Assembly (NCBI GenBank): GCA_938028765.1
Contig: CALIZF010000011.1
Span: 1 to 64,000, forward strand
Reading direction: 5' to 3'
From: an uncultured Paracoccaceae bacterium
Lineage (GTDB): Bacteria; Pseudomonadota; Alphaproteobacteria; Rhodobacterales; Rhodobacteraceae
Length of the DNA stretch: 64,000 bases
Position 1 is the first letter of the stretch. The number at the start of each line of letters is the position of its first letter. The notes beneath the pieces were generated by a model. That model saw only the letters and a list, made by a program, of their open reading frames with translations. It made no database searches and was not told where the DNA came from. Of the stretch, positions 7,561-15,903 are shown piece after piece. Both the position numbers and the translations under genes were made by a program.

Positions 7561-8124
7561 ATGACCCGCCTGATCGCCGCCCTCGCGCTGGCCCTCGCGC
7601 TGGCGCTGCCCGCCGCCGCTGCGCAACTTGGCGACGACGGTCTGCACAAGCCAGACTGGCTGCGCGAGACCTTCAAGGACCTGCGCGAGGACCTCGCCGA
7701 GGCGAATGCCGAGGGCAAGCGCCTGATGATCCTGTGGGAACAGCGCGGCTGCATCTACTGCACGCGGATGCACACGCAGGTCTTTCCGCAGCCCGAGATC
7801 GACGCTCTCATCCGCGATCACTATTTCGTCGTGCAGATGAACCTTTTCGGCGATGTCCCGGTGACCGACTTCGACGGCACGGTGCTGCCGGAAAAGGCGA
7901 TGGCGCTCAGGTGGGGCGTCGTGTTCACGCCGACGCTGATGTTCATGCCCGAAACGGTGCCTGACGGGGCCACCGCCGCCCGGGCGGCCGTGGTGTCGAT
8001 GCCCGGCGCCTTCGGGCCGGGCACGACGCGGGCGCTGCTCGAATGGGTGCGCGACCACGGCTACGAGTCGGGCGAACATTTCCAGAAATACCTCGCCCGC
8101 ACCCTGGCGCCGGGGGCGGATTGA
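7561..8124 (+). CDS. soxW: SoxW, periplasmic thioredoxin
   Basis: A 187-residue exported thioredoxin-like protein. The signal peptide spans residues 1-21 (LALALALPAAAA) and the CxxC motif CIYC is at 64-67. VFTPTLMF in the second half supplies the cis-proline loop. SoxW receives electrons from SoxV and keeps periplasmic Sox thiols reduced. It follows soxV after 14 bp with an AGGAGACC ribosome-binding site. In the usual rhodobacterial order soxX would follow; here a 344-bp gene-free stretch and then soxY follow. Confidence 0.94.
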   Translation: MTRLIAALALALALALPAAAAQLGDDGLHKPDWLRETFKDLREDLAEANAEGKRLMILWEQRGCIYCTRMHTQVFPQPEIDALIRDHYFVVQMNLFGDVPVTDFDGTVLPEKAMALRWGVVFTPTLMFMPETVPDGATAARAAVVSMPGAFGPGTTRALLEWVRDHGYESGEHFQKYLARTLAPGAD

Positions 8125-8468
8125 CGCGTGCAGCCGCGTTCGACACCGCCGCGCGGCGCAAGTGAACGAAATATACATGCAAGGATTGGAATTATTGCTT
8201 GCATGCGGTGGCATGCGTGGCTAGCATCGGAGGCGGAGGAAGGGAGGAGCACGCTTGATCGCTGTCGCGCAGAGGGCGAGGCCGGTAAGACGCAGGGCCC
8301 AGCAGCCCGTGTCGGCGGGCGTGCCAGAGTGCCGCGCGGCGTGCCCCGCCCGACGTCCGAAAGCCATGCCAGTGCGGCCCGTGCGGGCGCCGGCAATTGT
8401 GTTGGTAACTTAGACCCAAGATGGCCCACCCCGGGCGCGCGCGTCCGACCACCCGAGGAGACAAATCC
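8125..8468 (+). promoter_or_regulatory. 344-bp gene-free leader of the soxYZAXBCDEF operon
   Basis: No credible gene lies here. There is no CxxCH codon pattern in any frame, so no remnant of soxX, which normally occupies this place. An AT-rich island at 8168-8205 stands out in the GC-rich surroundings and carries an inverted repeat (annotated separately). SoxR is known to bind the soxW-soxX intergenic region in relatives, so this is the expected second SoxR target and the promoter of the structural sox genes. I cannot assign -35/-10 boxes confidently. The transcript would have a leader of over 200 nt. Confidence 0.6.
8176..8205. promoter_or_regulatory. Inverted repeat CATGCAAG-N14-CTTGCATG, candidate operator
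   Basis: Two exact 8-bp arms (8176-8183 and 8198-8205) face each other around 14 AT-rich bases (8184-8197). The site is about 265 bp upstream of soxY in the leader of the main sox operon. Spacing between arm centres is 22 bp, about two helical turns, as for two dimers or a dimer with widely set half-sites. The arms do not match the soxS-soxV palindrome, so the factor could be SoxR with a relaxed site or another regulator. Confidence 0.5.
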
Positions 8469-8885
8469 ATGACACTGTCCCGACGCCAGACAATTGCGCT
8501 TGCGCTCGGCGCCGCTGCCGCCGCGGCGGTTCCGTTGCCGGCGCTGGCGAAGATCGAGGAAGCGATCGCGGCCTTCACCGGCGGCGCGGCCGTCGGCGAA
8601 GGCGGCATCACGCTGACCGCCCCCGAGATCGCCGAGAACGGCAATACGGTTCCCGTCCAGGTCTCGGCGCCGGGTGCGGTGGCAATCCTGCTTGTCGCGT
8701 CGGGCAACCCGGAGCCGGGCATCTGTCTGGCCCGGTTCGGCGAGGGTGCGGGCTCGCAGATGTTCGCGACGCGCATCCGTCTCGCCTCGACGCAGGACGT
8801 GGTGGCGATCGCGCAGATGGCCGACGGCAGCTTCGTGCGCGCTGCGTCGGAGGTGAAGGTCACGATCGGCGGCTGCGGCGGCTGA
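8469..8885 (+). CDS. soxY: SoxY, sulfur-carrier subunit
   Basis: A 138-residue exported protein ending in the defining carrier tail GGCGG, with Cys136 covalently holding the sulfur substrate during the cycle. The N-terminus MTLSRRQTIALALG is a twin-arginine signal, consistent with Tat export of the SoxYZ complex. The start at 8469 is chosen because of the GAGGAG ribosome-binding site; an upstream in-frame start at 8421 would bury the Tat motif. soxZ begins 19 bp downstream. The partner of SoxY is SoxZ, and the complex is the substrate of SoxAX, SoxB and SoxCD. Confidence 0.96.
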   Translation: MTLSRRQTIALALGAAAAAAVPLPALAKIEEAIAAFTGGAAVGEGGITLTAPEIAENGNTVPVQVSAPGAVAILLVASGNPEPGICLARFGEGAGSQMFATRIRLASTQDVVAIAQMADGSFVRAASEVKVTIGGCGG

Positions 8886-8904
8886 GCAGAGGAGAGATCC
8901 AGTC

Positions 8905-9234
8905 ATGGCAAAAGACGTCAAACCCCGCGTTCGCGTTCCGAAATCGGCCAAGGCCGGCGAGGTGATCCTGATCAAGACGCTGATCAGCCATCCGATGGAA
9001 TCCGGCCAGCGCAAGGATTCCAAGGGCGAGGTCATCCCGCGCTCGATCATCAACCGGTTCACCGCCGAGATGAACGGCGTGATGATCGTGGATATGAAGC
9101 TCGAGCCCGCCATCTCGACGAACCCCTATTTCGAGTTCGAGGCGCGGATCGATGCGGGCGGCGACATGATCTTCACATGGTATGACGACGACGGGTCGGT
9201 CTACACCGACAAGCAGCCGGTCGCGGTCGCCTGA
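8905..9234 (+). CDS. soxZ: SoxZ, partner of SoxY
   Basis: A 109-residue beta-sandwich protein of the SoxZ family without its own signal peptide or cysteine. It binds SoxY and is carried out by the Tat signal of SoxY. Conserved features seen are the N-terminal PRVRVPKSAKAGEVI strand and the ISHPMESGQRKD loop. Length is normal for the family. It follows soxY after 19 bp with a GGAGAGA ribosome-binding site. Confidence 0.96.
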   Translation: MAKDVKPRVRVPKSAKAGEVILIKTLISHPMESGQRKDSKGEVIPRSIINRFTAEMNGVMIVDMKLEPAISTNPYFEFEARIDAGGDMIFTWYDDDGSVYTDKQPVAVA

Positions 9235-9247
9235 GCGCAGTCTGGCA

Positions 9248-9262
9248 ACCCCGTCGCGGGGT
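9248..9262 (+). other. soxZ-soxA intercistronic hairpin
   Basis: ACCCCG and CGGGGT pair around a TCG loop between the soxZ stop and the soxA start. Such a small stable stem with no T-run is more likely an mRNA-processing or stability element, setting high SoxYZ relative to SoxA, than a terminator. This role is inferred. Confidence 0.4.
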
Positions 9263-9294
9263 CGCGGCGGGGGCGCAAAACAGGGAGAAAGTGG

Positions 9295-10110
9295 ATGTCG
9301 TTGACGCGCTATGCCGGCGCGGCAGCCTTTATGGCAGTCGCTCTGTTGGCCGTGCCGCTCGCCGCGCAGGAGGAGGGCGGCGAGCTTGTGCAGTATCACG
9401 CCATGCTGGCCGATCGCTTTGCTAATCCCGGATGGTTCTTCGTGGACCGCGGGGAAGCCTTGTGGAAGACGCCGGCCGGACCGAAGAACGCGACGCTTGA
9501 GGCGTGCGATCTCGGCCTCGGGCCGGGCGTTGTTGAAGGCGCCTATGCCCAGCTGCCGCGCTACTTTGCCGACGTCGACCGGGTGATGGATGCCGAAACC
9601 CGCATCGCCTGGTGTCGGCAGGAGCTGCAGGGGATCCCCTTCGAGGAGACCGCCAAGAAGGCTTTCTCGAAGAACCGCGAGACCTCGGAAATGCAGGACC
9701 TCGTGATTTACATCGCCGCGATGTCGGACGAGATGCCGATCGCCATGCCGACCGCGCACCCGAAGGAGCAGGAGGCAATCGAGCTTGGCAAGGCACTGTT
9801 CTACCGGCGCGCCTCGATGCTCGACTATTCCTGCGCGACGTGCCACTCGAACGATGGCGCGCGGATCCGGCTGCAGAAGCTGTCGAACCTCGAGGATCCG
9901 AAACAGGCCGGGCCGGTAGTTGCCAGCTGGCCGACCTATCGCGTCAGCCACGAGACGGTGCGCACCATGCAGCACCGCATGTGGGACTGCATGTGGCAGA
10001 TGCGCTTTCCGGACGTTGCCTACGGGTCGGACGTGACGGTCGCGCTCATTTCCTACCTCACCCACATGGCCGAAGGCGAGCCGATGGCCTCGCCCAGCCT
10101 GAAGCGCTGA
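9295..10110 (+). CDS. soxA: SoxA, mono-haem cytochrome c subunit of SoxAX
   Basis: A 271-residue periplasmic cytochrome with a signal peptide to about residue 24. SoxAX joins thiosulfate to the SoxY cysteine with release of two electrons. Only one haem-binding motif is present, CATCH at 180-184. The distal haem ligand/persulfide cysteine is Cys232 in MWDCMWQMRFP. The N-terminal CxxCH of di-haem SoxA proteins is missing; Cys71 and Cys107 remain and could form the disulfide found in mono-haem types such as that of Starkeya novella. The gene lies 60 bp after soxZ and, unusually, 16 bp before soxX. Confidence 0.95.
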   Translation: MSLTRYAGAAAFMAVALLAVPLAAQEEGGELVQYHAMLADRFANPGWFFVDRGEALWKTPAGPKNATLEACDLGLGPGVVEGAYAQLPRYFADVDRVMDAETRIAWCRQELQGIPFEETAKKAFSKNRETSEMQDLVIYIAAMSDEMPIAMPTAHPKEQEAIELGKALFYRRASMLDYSCATCHSNDGARIRLQKLSNLEDPKQAGPVVASWPTYRVSHETVRTMQHRMWDCMWQMRFPDVAYGSDVTVALISYLTHMAEGEPMASPSLKR

Positions 10111-10126
10111 CCAGGAGGACGACGGG

Positions 10127-10738
10127 ATGAAAATGGTCATCAAGGCCACCCTGTGCACGCTTGGCGTCGGGCTCGCCGGGCTGGCGGAAGCCGCCGACGT
10201 GTCCGCCGAGAAGGTGGAAGCTCTGATCGAAGCCGCTTTCGCCCACGCGCCGGCAGAGGTCCGCGGGCGGGTCGAACAGGACGAGACGCTGCGCGTCTGC
10301 ACGGCGTATCGCGACAACCCGCCCGACGATCAGTGGGATGCGATCCTCGAGCGAGAGAAGGCGCGCATCGTCTATCCCGCAGATGGCGTCCTGATGGGCG
10401 ACTGGAAGGTTGCGTTGAAGGAGGCCAACAACGGCTACGGGTGGCGGATGCGGGACATTCCCGAGCGGGTTGTCGGCGGCAATTGCTATGCCTGCCACCA
10501 GCTGACCGAGGCCGAGGTCGGCTACGGCAACCTGGGGCCGAGCCTTCTCGGGTACGGCAAGGACCGCGAGATCGACGAAGAGCTGATCGTCGCCACCTAC
10601 AACAAGATCTTCAACGCGCAATCGGTCCTGCCCTGTTCGCAGATGCCCCGCTTTGGCTCGAACGGCTTCCTGACGCCCGAACAGGTGCGCGACTATGTGG
10701 CGATGCTGCTCGATCCGGAAAGTCCGGTGAACAAGTAA
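10127..10738 (+). CDS. soxX: SoxX, cytochrome c subunit of SoxAX (long form)
   Basis: A 203-residue exported mono-haem cytochrome. A signal peptide covers residues 1-22, the haem motif CYACH is at 120-124, and PCSQMPRFG supplies the axial Met173. A region of about 90 residues precedes the haem motif, longer than the short SoxX of Rhodovulum type, and contains Cys58. SoxX accepts electrons from SoxA during thiosulfate conjugation. The CAGGAGGACG ribosome-binding site supports ATG 10127. Placement between soxA and soxB is unlike the soxXYZAB order usual for this group, so the long form and mono-haem SoxA may have been acquired or moved as a pair. Confidence 0.93.
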   Translation: MKMVIKATLCTLGVGLAGLAEAADVSAEKVEALIEAAFAHAPAEVRGRVEQDETLRVCTAYRDNPPDDQWDAILEREKARIVYPADGVLMGDWKVALKEANNGYGWRMRDIPERVVGGNCYACHQLTEAEVGYGNLGPSLLGYGKDREIDEELIVATYNKIFNAQSVLPCSQMPRFGSNGFLTPEQVRDYVAMLLDPESPVNK

Positions 10739-10876
10739 CCCCCGCCGCCCGCCGGGTCATCCGCGCGGGCGGGTTCCCACGCAGTCCCGCGGGGCGCGGG
10801 TGGCGCAACTGGCCCATCTAGGCTGTCTGCCGCGCGCAGGCTGTCAGGGATGTTTACTTTCGGCAAGGAGGCAATG

Positions 10877-12559
10877 ATGACCAACCGTCGCGGTTTCCTG
10901 CAGGCGGCACTTGCCGCGTCTGCCGTCATCGGCGGCGGCGGCTGGTCGCGGCTGATGGCGCAGCAGGCGCTGACGCAGGACCAGCTTCTGGCCTTCGAGG
11001 ACTACGGCAACGTGACGCTGGTACACGTCACCGACGTGCATGCGCAGCTAAAGCCGGTCTGGTTCCGCGAACCGGAATGGAACCTCGGCGTCGGCGCCGC
11101 GAAGGGCGAGGTGCCGCACCTCGTGGGGCGGGCTTTGCTCGACCGCTACGGGATCGCCCCGGGGACGCCCGAGGCGCATGCGCTGGCCTACGAGGATTTC
11201 GTCGCCCTCGGCCGCGCCTACGGCCGGATGGGCGGGATGGACCGCATCGCCACCATCGTGAAGGCGATCCGCGCCGCCCGGCCCGAGGCGCTGGTGCTCG
11301 ACGGCGGCGATACCTGGCACGGCTCCATGACTTCGCTTCTCACGAAGGGGCAGGACATGGTGGACGTGATGAACGCCCTCGGGGTCGATGCGATGACCTC
11401 GCACTGGGAGTGGACCTTCGGGACCGCGCGCGTGAAGGAGATCGTCGAGGGCCTGCCGTTCCCCTTCCTCGGCCAGAACATCTTCGAGGCGGAATGGAAC
11501 GAGCCCGCGTTCGAGCCCTACACGATGTTCGAGCGCGGCGGCGCGCGGATCGCGGTGATCGGCCAGGCCTTCCCCTACATGCCGATCGCCAACCCGGGCT
11601 GGATGTTCCCCGAATATTCGTTCGGGATCCGCGACGACCGGATGCAGGCGATGGTGGACGAGGTGCGCGCTGAGGGGGCGGACCTGGTCGTCGTGCTGTC
11701 GCACAACGGCTTTGACGTGGACCGCAAGATGGCAGGGCGGGTCAAGGGGATCGACGTGATCCTGACCGGCCACACGCACGACGCGCTGCCCGCACCGGTG
11801 CAGGTGGGCAATACCATCCTGATCGCCAGCGGATCGCACGGCAAGTTCGTCAGCCGCATCGATCTCGACGTGCAGGGCGGCCGGATGCTGGGCTTCCGCC
11901 ACCGGCTGATCCCGGTCTTCGCCGACGCGATCGCGCCCGACCCCGAGATGGCGGCGCTGGTCGATAGCGTCCGGGCGCCATATGCGGCGCAGCTGTCCGA
12001 GGTCGTCGGCCAGACCGAAACGCTGCTCTACCGCCGCGGCAATTTCAACGGCACCTGGGACGACCTGATCTGCGCGGCGATCCTCGCCGAGCGCGACGCG
12101 GAAATCGCGCTGTCGCCCGGGGTCCGCTGGGGCGCGTCGCTGCTGCCTGGCGACCCGATCCGGCGCGAGGACATCCACAACGTCACCACCATGACCTACG
12201 GCGCCTGCTACCGCACGGAAATGTCCGGCGAGATGCTGAAGGTCATCATGGAGGACGTGGCCGACAACATCTTCAACCCCGATCCCTACTACCAGCAGGG
12301 CGGCGACATGGTTCGGGTGGGCGGCCTCGGCTACCATATCGACATCGGCCAGCCGATCGGCAGCCGCATCTCGAACATGACGCTGCTGCGCACGGGCGAA
12401 CCGATCGACCCCGCGCGCACCTACACCGTCGCCGGCTGGGCGAGCGTGAACGAGGGCACGGAAGGTCCGCAGATCTGGGACGTGGTCGAGGCGCACGTGC
12501 GCCGCCTTGGCACCGTCCGGCTTGAACCCAACACGTCGGTCGTCGTGACCGGCGCCTGA
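10877..12559 (+). CDS. soxB: SoxB, sulfate thiohydrolase
   Basis: A 560-residue enzyme of the 5'-nucleotidase/metallophosphoesterase superfamily that hydrolyses the terminal sulfone of SoxY-bound thiosulfate to release sulfate. Di-manganese ligands are visible in VTDVHAQL near the N-terminus, DGGDTWHGS, SHNGFD and TGHTHDALP. A twin-arginine signal (TNRRGFLQAA) gives Tat export. ATG 10877 is preferred because AAGGAGG ends five bases before it; ATG 10874 and 10850 are in-frame alternatives. The 138-bp gap after soxX has a GC-rich stem but no recognised promoter. Confidence 0.96.
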   Translation: MTNRRGFLQAALAASAVIGGGGWSRLMAQQALTQDQLLAFEDYGNVTLVHVTDVHAQLKPVWFREPEWNLGVGAAKGEVPHLVGRALLDRYGIAPGTPEAHALAYEDFVALGRAYGRMGGMDRIATIVKAIRAARPEALVLDGGDTWHGSMTSLLTKGQDMVDVMNALGVDAMTSHWEWTFGTARVKEIVEGLPFPFLGQNIFEAEWNEPAFEPYTMFERGGARIAVIGQAFPYMPIANPGWMFPEYSFGIRDDRMQAMVDEVRAEGADLVVVLSHNGFDVDRKMAGRVKGIDVILTGHTHDALPAPVQVGNTILIASGSHGKFVSRIDLDVQGGRMLGFRHRLIPVFADAIAPDPEMAALVDSVRAPYAAQLSEVVGQTETLLYRRGNFNGTWDDLICAAILAERDAEIALSPGVRWGASLLPGDPIRREDIHNVTTMTYGACYRTEMSGEMLKVIMEDVADNIFNPDPYYQQGGDMVRVGGLGYHIDIGQPIGSRISNMTLLRTGEPIDPARTYTVAGWASVNEGTEGPQIWDVVEAHVRRLGTVRLEPNTSVVVTGA

Positions 12560-12576
12560 AACTGGCAGGAGGCAAC

Positions 12577-13833
12577 ATGTCCGACGAGACCACCCGCCGC
12601 GGCTTCCTGAGGGCCGGCATCGCCGGCGGCGCCGCGCTGACTGCGGGGGCGGCGGCCGCGGCCGGCGTTCCCGACCCGCTGATCACCGAGGTGCAGCCCT
12701 GGGCATCGGAGTTCGGCGATCCCGTGGATGCCGTGCCCTATGGCATGCCGATCCGCTTCGAGTCCCACGTCGTGCGCCGCAACGTGGACTGGCTGACCGA
12801 AAGCCCGGTGTCCTCGATCAACTTCACGCCGATCCATGCGCTGGAAGGCACGATCACGCCGCAGGGCTGCGCCTTCGAAAGGCACCACTCGGGCGCGATC
12901 GAACTGTCGAAGACCGATTACCGGCTGATGATCAACGGCCTGGTGGACCGGCCGCTGGTGTTCACCTGGGCCGACCTCGAGCGGTTTCCCCGCACCGTCA
13001 TGACCGCCTTCTGCGAATGCGCGGCCAATGGCGGCATGGAATGGGGCGGCGCGCAGCTCGAAGGCTGCCAGTTCACCCAGGGCATGATCCACAACATGGA
13101 ATACACCGGGATCCCGCTGCGCCTCCTCCTGCAGGAGGCGGGCGTCAAGCCCGAAGGCAAATGGATCTACGTCGAGGGCGCCGATGCCTCGTCCAACGGT
13201 CGGTCGATCCCGCTGGATAAGGCGATGGACGACGTCCTGGTGGCGATGTTCGCGAACGGCGAGGCGCTGCGAAAGGAACACGGCTATCCTGTCCGGCTGG
13301 TCGTGCCGGGCTGGGAAGGCAACATGTGGGTCAAGTGGCTGCGCCGCGTCGGGGTCTATCACACCGCGGTCGAAAGCCGCGAGGAGACCTCGAAATACAC
13401 CGATCTGATGGCCGACGGCACGGCGCGCAAGTGGACCTGGGTGATGGACGCGAAGTCCGTCATCACCGCGCCCAGCCCGCAGAACCCGGTGCGCCACGGG
13501 CCGGGGCCGCTGGTGATCACGGGCCTCGCCTGGTCCGGCCACGGGCGCATCGCGCGGGTGGACGTCTCGACCGACGGCGGGATGAACTGGCGGACCGCGC
13601 GCCTGTCGGGCGACGTGAAGCCCAAGGCGCTGACGCGCTTCCACCTCGACATCGACTGGGACGGGCAGGAGATGCTTCTGATGTCCCGCGCGATCGACGA
13701 GACGGGCTATGTCCAGCCCACCAAGGACCAGCTGCGCGCGATCCGCGGGCTGAACAACGTCTATCACAACAACGCCATCCAGACCTGGTGGCTCAAGTCC
13801 GATGGCGAGGTCGAGAATGTCGAAGTCGTCTGA
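12577..13833 (+). CDS. soxC: SoxC, molybdenum subunit of sulfane dehydrogenase
   Basis: A 418-residue sulfite-oxidase-family molybdoprotein. A Tat signal (TTRRGFLRAG) is at the N-terminus. The molybdopterin domain holds the Mo-ligand cysteine in FCECAANGG (Cys148 by alignment with sulfite oxidase CAGN). The C-terminal Mo-co dimerisation domain starts near residue 300. SoxCD takes six electrons from SoxY-bound sulfane sulfur, so its presence means thiosulfate can be oxidised fully to sulfate without sulfur globules. The gene overlaps soxD by 17 bp. This family uses plain molybdopterin, not the guanine dinucleotide. Confidence 0.96.
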   Translation: MSDETTRRGFLRAGIAGGAALTAGAAAAAGVPDPLITEVQPWASEFGDPVDAVPYGMPIRFESHVVRRNVDWLTESPVSSINFTPIHALEGTITPQGCAFERHHSGAIELSKTDYRLMINGLVDRPLVFTWADLERFPRTVMTAFCECAANGGMEWGGAQLEGCQFTQGMIHNMEYTGIPLRLLLQEAGVKPEGKWIYVEGADASSNGRSIPLDKAMDDVLVAMFANGEALRKEHGYPVRLVVPGWEGNMWVKWLRRVGVYHTAVESREETSKYTDLMADGTARKWTWVMDAKSVITAPSPQNPVRHGPGPLVITGLAWSGHGRIARVDVSTDGGMNWRTARLSGDVKPKALTRFHLDIDWDGQEMLLMSRAIDETGYVQPTKDQLRAIRGLNNVYHNNAIQTWWLKSDGEVENVEVV

Positions 13834-15061
13834 GTTTCCTGTATTCCTCTTCGGCGCGGGCCTGCTGACCGGGGCGACGCTGACCGCGGCCGTAACACTG
13901 GCAGGGCGCAACGTGAACGAGATCGGCGATCTTGCGCGCTTTGCGGTGGCATCGCCGGCGGTGGCCCAGATAGCCGCCGCACCGGCGCCCGCAGCCCCCG
14001 CCGCCGCGCCAGCGCCGGCCGCCGCCGTGGTCGCCGACCTTCCGCAAGGCCCGCTCGGCCTTGGCCGCCCCGCCCTGCCAGAAGAGATCGCGGCCTGGGA
14101 CGTGGCCGTGCTGCCGGACGGCACGGGGCTGCGGCCGGGTTCGGGCAGCGTCGCGGACGGTGAGGAGCTGTTCATCGAGAAATGCGCGGCCTGCCACGGC
14201 GATTTCGCCGAAGGGATCGACCAGTGGCCGCCGCTTGCCGGCGGGGTCGGGTCGCTGACCGACCGCCGGCCTGTCAAGACGGTCGGCAGCTACTGGCCTT
14301 ACCTCTCCACGCTGTGGGACTATGTGCACAGGTCGATGCCCTTCGGCGCGGCGCAGACCCTGACGGTGGACGACACCTATGCGATCACCGCCTACATCCT
14401 CTATTCCAACGGGCTGGTAGAGGATGATTTCGTGCTGACGCACGAGAACTTCGGCACGATCACGCTGCCGAACGCGGATGGGTTCCGCCCGGATGACCGC
14501 GACGTGGCCGAATATCCGCTGTTCCGCGCCGAGCCGTGCATGACCGACTGCCGCCCCGCGCCCGAGGTGTCCAAGCGCGCCGCGCTCTTGGCCGTCACAC
14601 CGACCGACCCCAACGGCAAGCCCGCGGGCACGATCCCGGCGTTCTCGACCGCCTCGGCGGTCCAGTCGGTCGTGGCGCCTGCGGCCCCCGCCGCCCCGGC
14701 CGCCCCGGCGACACCGGCGGCGGCGGCTGCGGACAGCGACGCCGCGCTGATCGCGGAGGGCGAGAAGCAGTTCCGCAAATGCGCGGCCTGCCACAAGATC
14801 GGCGAGGGCGCGACCAACGGCACCGGCCCGCACCTCAACGGCATCGTCGGACGCCCTGTCGGCGCGGTCGCGGGCTTTGCCTATTCGGCGGGCTTCAAAG
14901 AGGCGGCCGCTGCAGGTAAGGTCTGGGACGAGGCGTTTCTGAGCGCCTTCCTGGCCGATCCCAAGGGTGCCATGCCCCGCAACAAGATGGCCTTCGCCGG
15001 CCTGAAGAAGGACGAGGAACGAGCGGCGGTGATCGCCTTCCTCGCTGCGCGCGCGCCATGA
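13817..15061 (+). CDS. soxD: SoxD, di-haem cytochrome c subunit of sulfane dehydrogenase
   Basis: A 414-residue protein with an N-terminal hydrophobic signal/anchor (residues about 8-30), an Ala/Pro-rich linker (about 53-72) and a first cytochrome domain with CAACH at 123-127. A second Ala/Pro linker (about 287-305) precedes a class I cytochrome domain with CAACH at 322-326. SoxD takes electrons from the SoxC molybdenum centre. ATG 13817 is favoured over 13802 because it places the hydrophobic segment at the N-terminus; it overlaps soxC by 17 bp, as expected for translational coupling. Its stop overlaps the soxE start (ATGA). Confidence 0.94.
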   Translation: MSKSSEFPVFLFGAGLLTGATLTAAVTLAGRNVNEIGDLARFAVASPAVAQIAAAPAPAAPAAAPAPAAAVVADLPQGPLGLGRPALPEEIAAWDVAVLPDGTGLRPGSGSVADGEELFIEKCAACHGDFAEGIDQWPPLAGGVGSLTDRRPVKTVGSYWPYLSTLWDYVHRSMPFGAAQTLTVDDTYAITAYILYSNGLVEDDFVLTHENFGTITLPNADGFRPDDRDVAEYPLFRAEPCMTDCRPAPEVSKRAALLAVTPTDPNGKPAGTIPAFSTASAVQSVVAPAAPAAPAAPATPAAAAADSDAALIAEGEKQFRKCAACHKIGEGATNGTGPHLNGIVGRPVGAVAGFAYSAGFKEAAAAGKVWDEAFLSAFLADPKGAMPRNKMAFAGLKKDEERAAVIAFLAARAP

Positions 15062-15756
15062 GGCTGGGGCTTGCCGCGGCGGCCGTCTTCGCCGCCACGG
15101 CGGCCACGGCCGCCGACCGGCTCGGGGATGTGGAGAAGGGCGCCGCGATCTTCGCGCAGCAGTGCAGGAGCTGTCACGAGATCGGGGAGGGTGCGCGCAA
15201 CCGCGTCGGTCCGCAGCTGAACGGCATCTTCGACCGCAAGGCGGGAACGGCCGCAGGCGCGACCTACTCGCGCAACATGGTTCGGATGGGCAGCGACGGG
15301 CTCCACTGGACGCTGGCGACGCTCGATGCCTATCTCGCCAATCCGCGCGCGCTCGTCTCGGGCACGCGGATGAGCTTCCGTGGCCTGCAGGACCCTGCGG
15401 ACCGCGCCGACGTGATCGCCTTCCTGCGCGAATATTCGGCGATGCCGCAGAACATCCCCGAAAGCGCCCCGACCGCCCGGAAGACGCCGCCGGGGATCGA
15501 TCCGGCCGTGCTCGACATCAAGGGCGATGCCGAATACGGCGAATACCTCGCGCAGGAATGCACCACCTGCCACCAGCGCGACGGGTCGGACCGGGGCATC
15601 CCTTCGATCACCGGATGGCCGGAAGAGGATTTCGTGATCGCCATGCACTCCTACAAGGTCGACCTGCGCCCGCATCCGGTGATGCAGATGATGGCCAAGC
15701 GCCTGTCGGACGAAGAGATCGCGGCGCTGGCCGCGTATTTCGGCACGCTCGACTAG
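15058..15756 (+). CDS. soxE: SoxE, di-haem c-type cytochrome
   Basis: A 232-residue periplasmic cytochrome with a signal peptide to about residue 19, a class I haem domain (CRSCH at 36-40) and a second smaller haem domain (CTTCH at 168-172). SoxE is described as an electron carrier and subunit partner of SoxF, a FccA-like role. The start overlaps the soxD stop by four bases, implying coupled translation. It is followed by 147 bp with two hairpins before soxF. Confidence 0.92.
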   Translation: MRLGLAAAAVFAATAATAADRLGDVEKGAAIFAQQCRSCHEIGEGARNRVGPQLNGIFDRKAGTAAGATYSRNMVRMGSDGLHWTLATLDAYLANPRALVSGTRMSFRGLQDPADRADVIAFLREYSAMPQNIPESAPTARKTPPGIDPAVLDIKGDAEYGEYLAQECTTCHQRDGSDRGIPSITGWPEEDFVIAMHSYKVDLRPHPVMQMMAKRLSDEEIAALAAYFGTLD

Positions 15757-15761
15757 GGCGG

Positions 15762-15829
15762 GCGTTCCGGTCGGCGCCCGGTCGCCGGAACGCCTGCGCC
15801 CAAGACAACAGAAGAACGGAAAGCCGTTC
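15762..15829 (+). other. Two consecutive stem-loops between soxE and soxF
   Basis: Stem 1 pairs GCGTTCCGG (15762-15770) with CCGGAACGC (15785-15793). Stem 2 pairs GAACGG (15814-15819) with CCGTTC (15824-15829). Neither is followed by a T-run. They sit in the longest gap of the main sox operon apart from its leader, and may set the level or decay of the soxF end of the transcript. Function is inferred. Confidence 0.45.
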
Positions 15830-15903
15830 CGAACCAATGGCTTCACGGCGCGCCCGGAATGCGCCACAACAAGGGGCAGATGAACGCCCCAAGGGAGGGA
15901 ACG

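Noticed and set aside
8128..8472. 114-codon plus frame between soxW and soxY as a possible soxX or small sox gene
   Set aside because: No CxxCH, no signal peptide, no start with a ribosome-binding site, and it would overlap the soxY start. soxX is found intact at 10127-10738.
15762..15829. Terminator between soxE and soxF
   Set aside because: Two stems are present but neither has a T-run, and a clear terminator follows soxF at 17194-17223, so soxF is most likely in the same operon.
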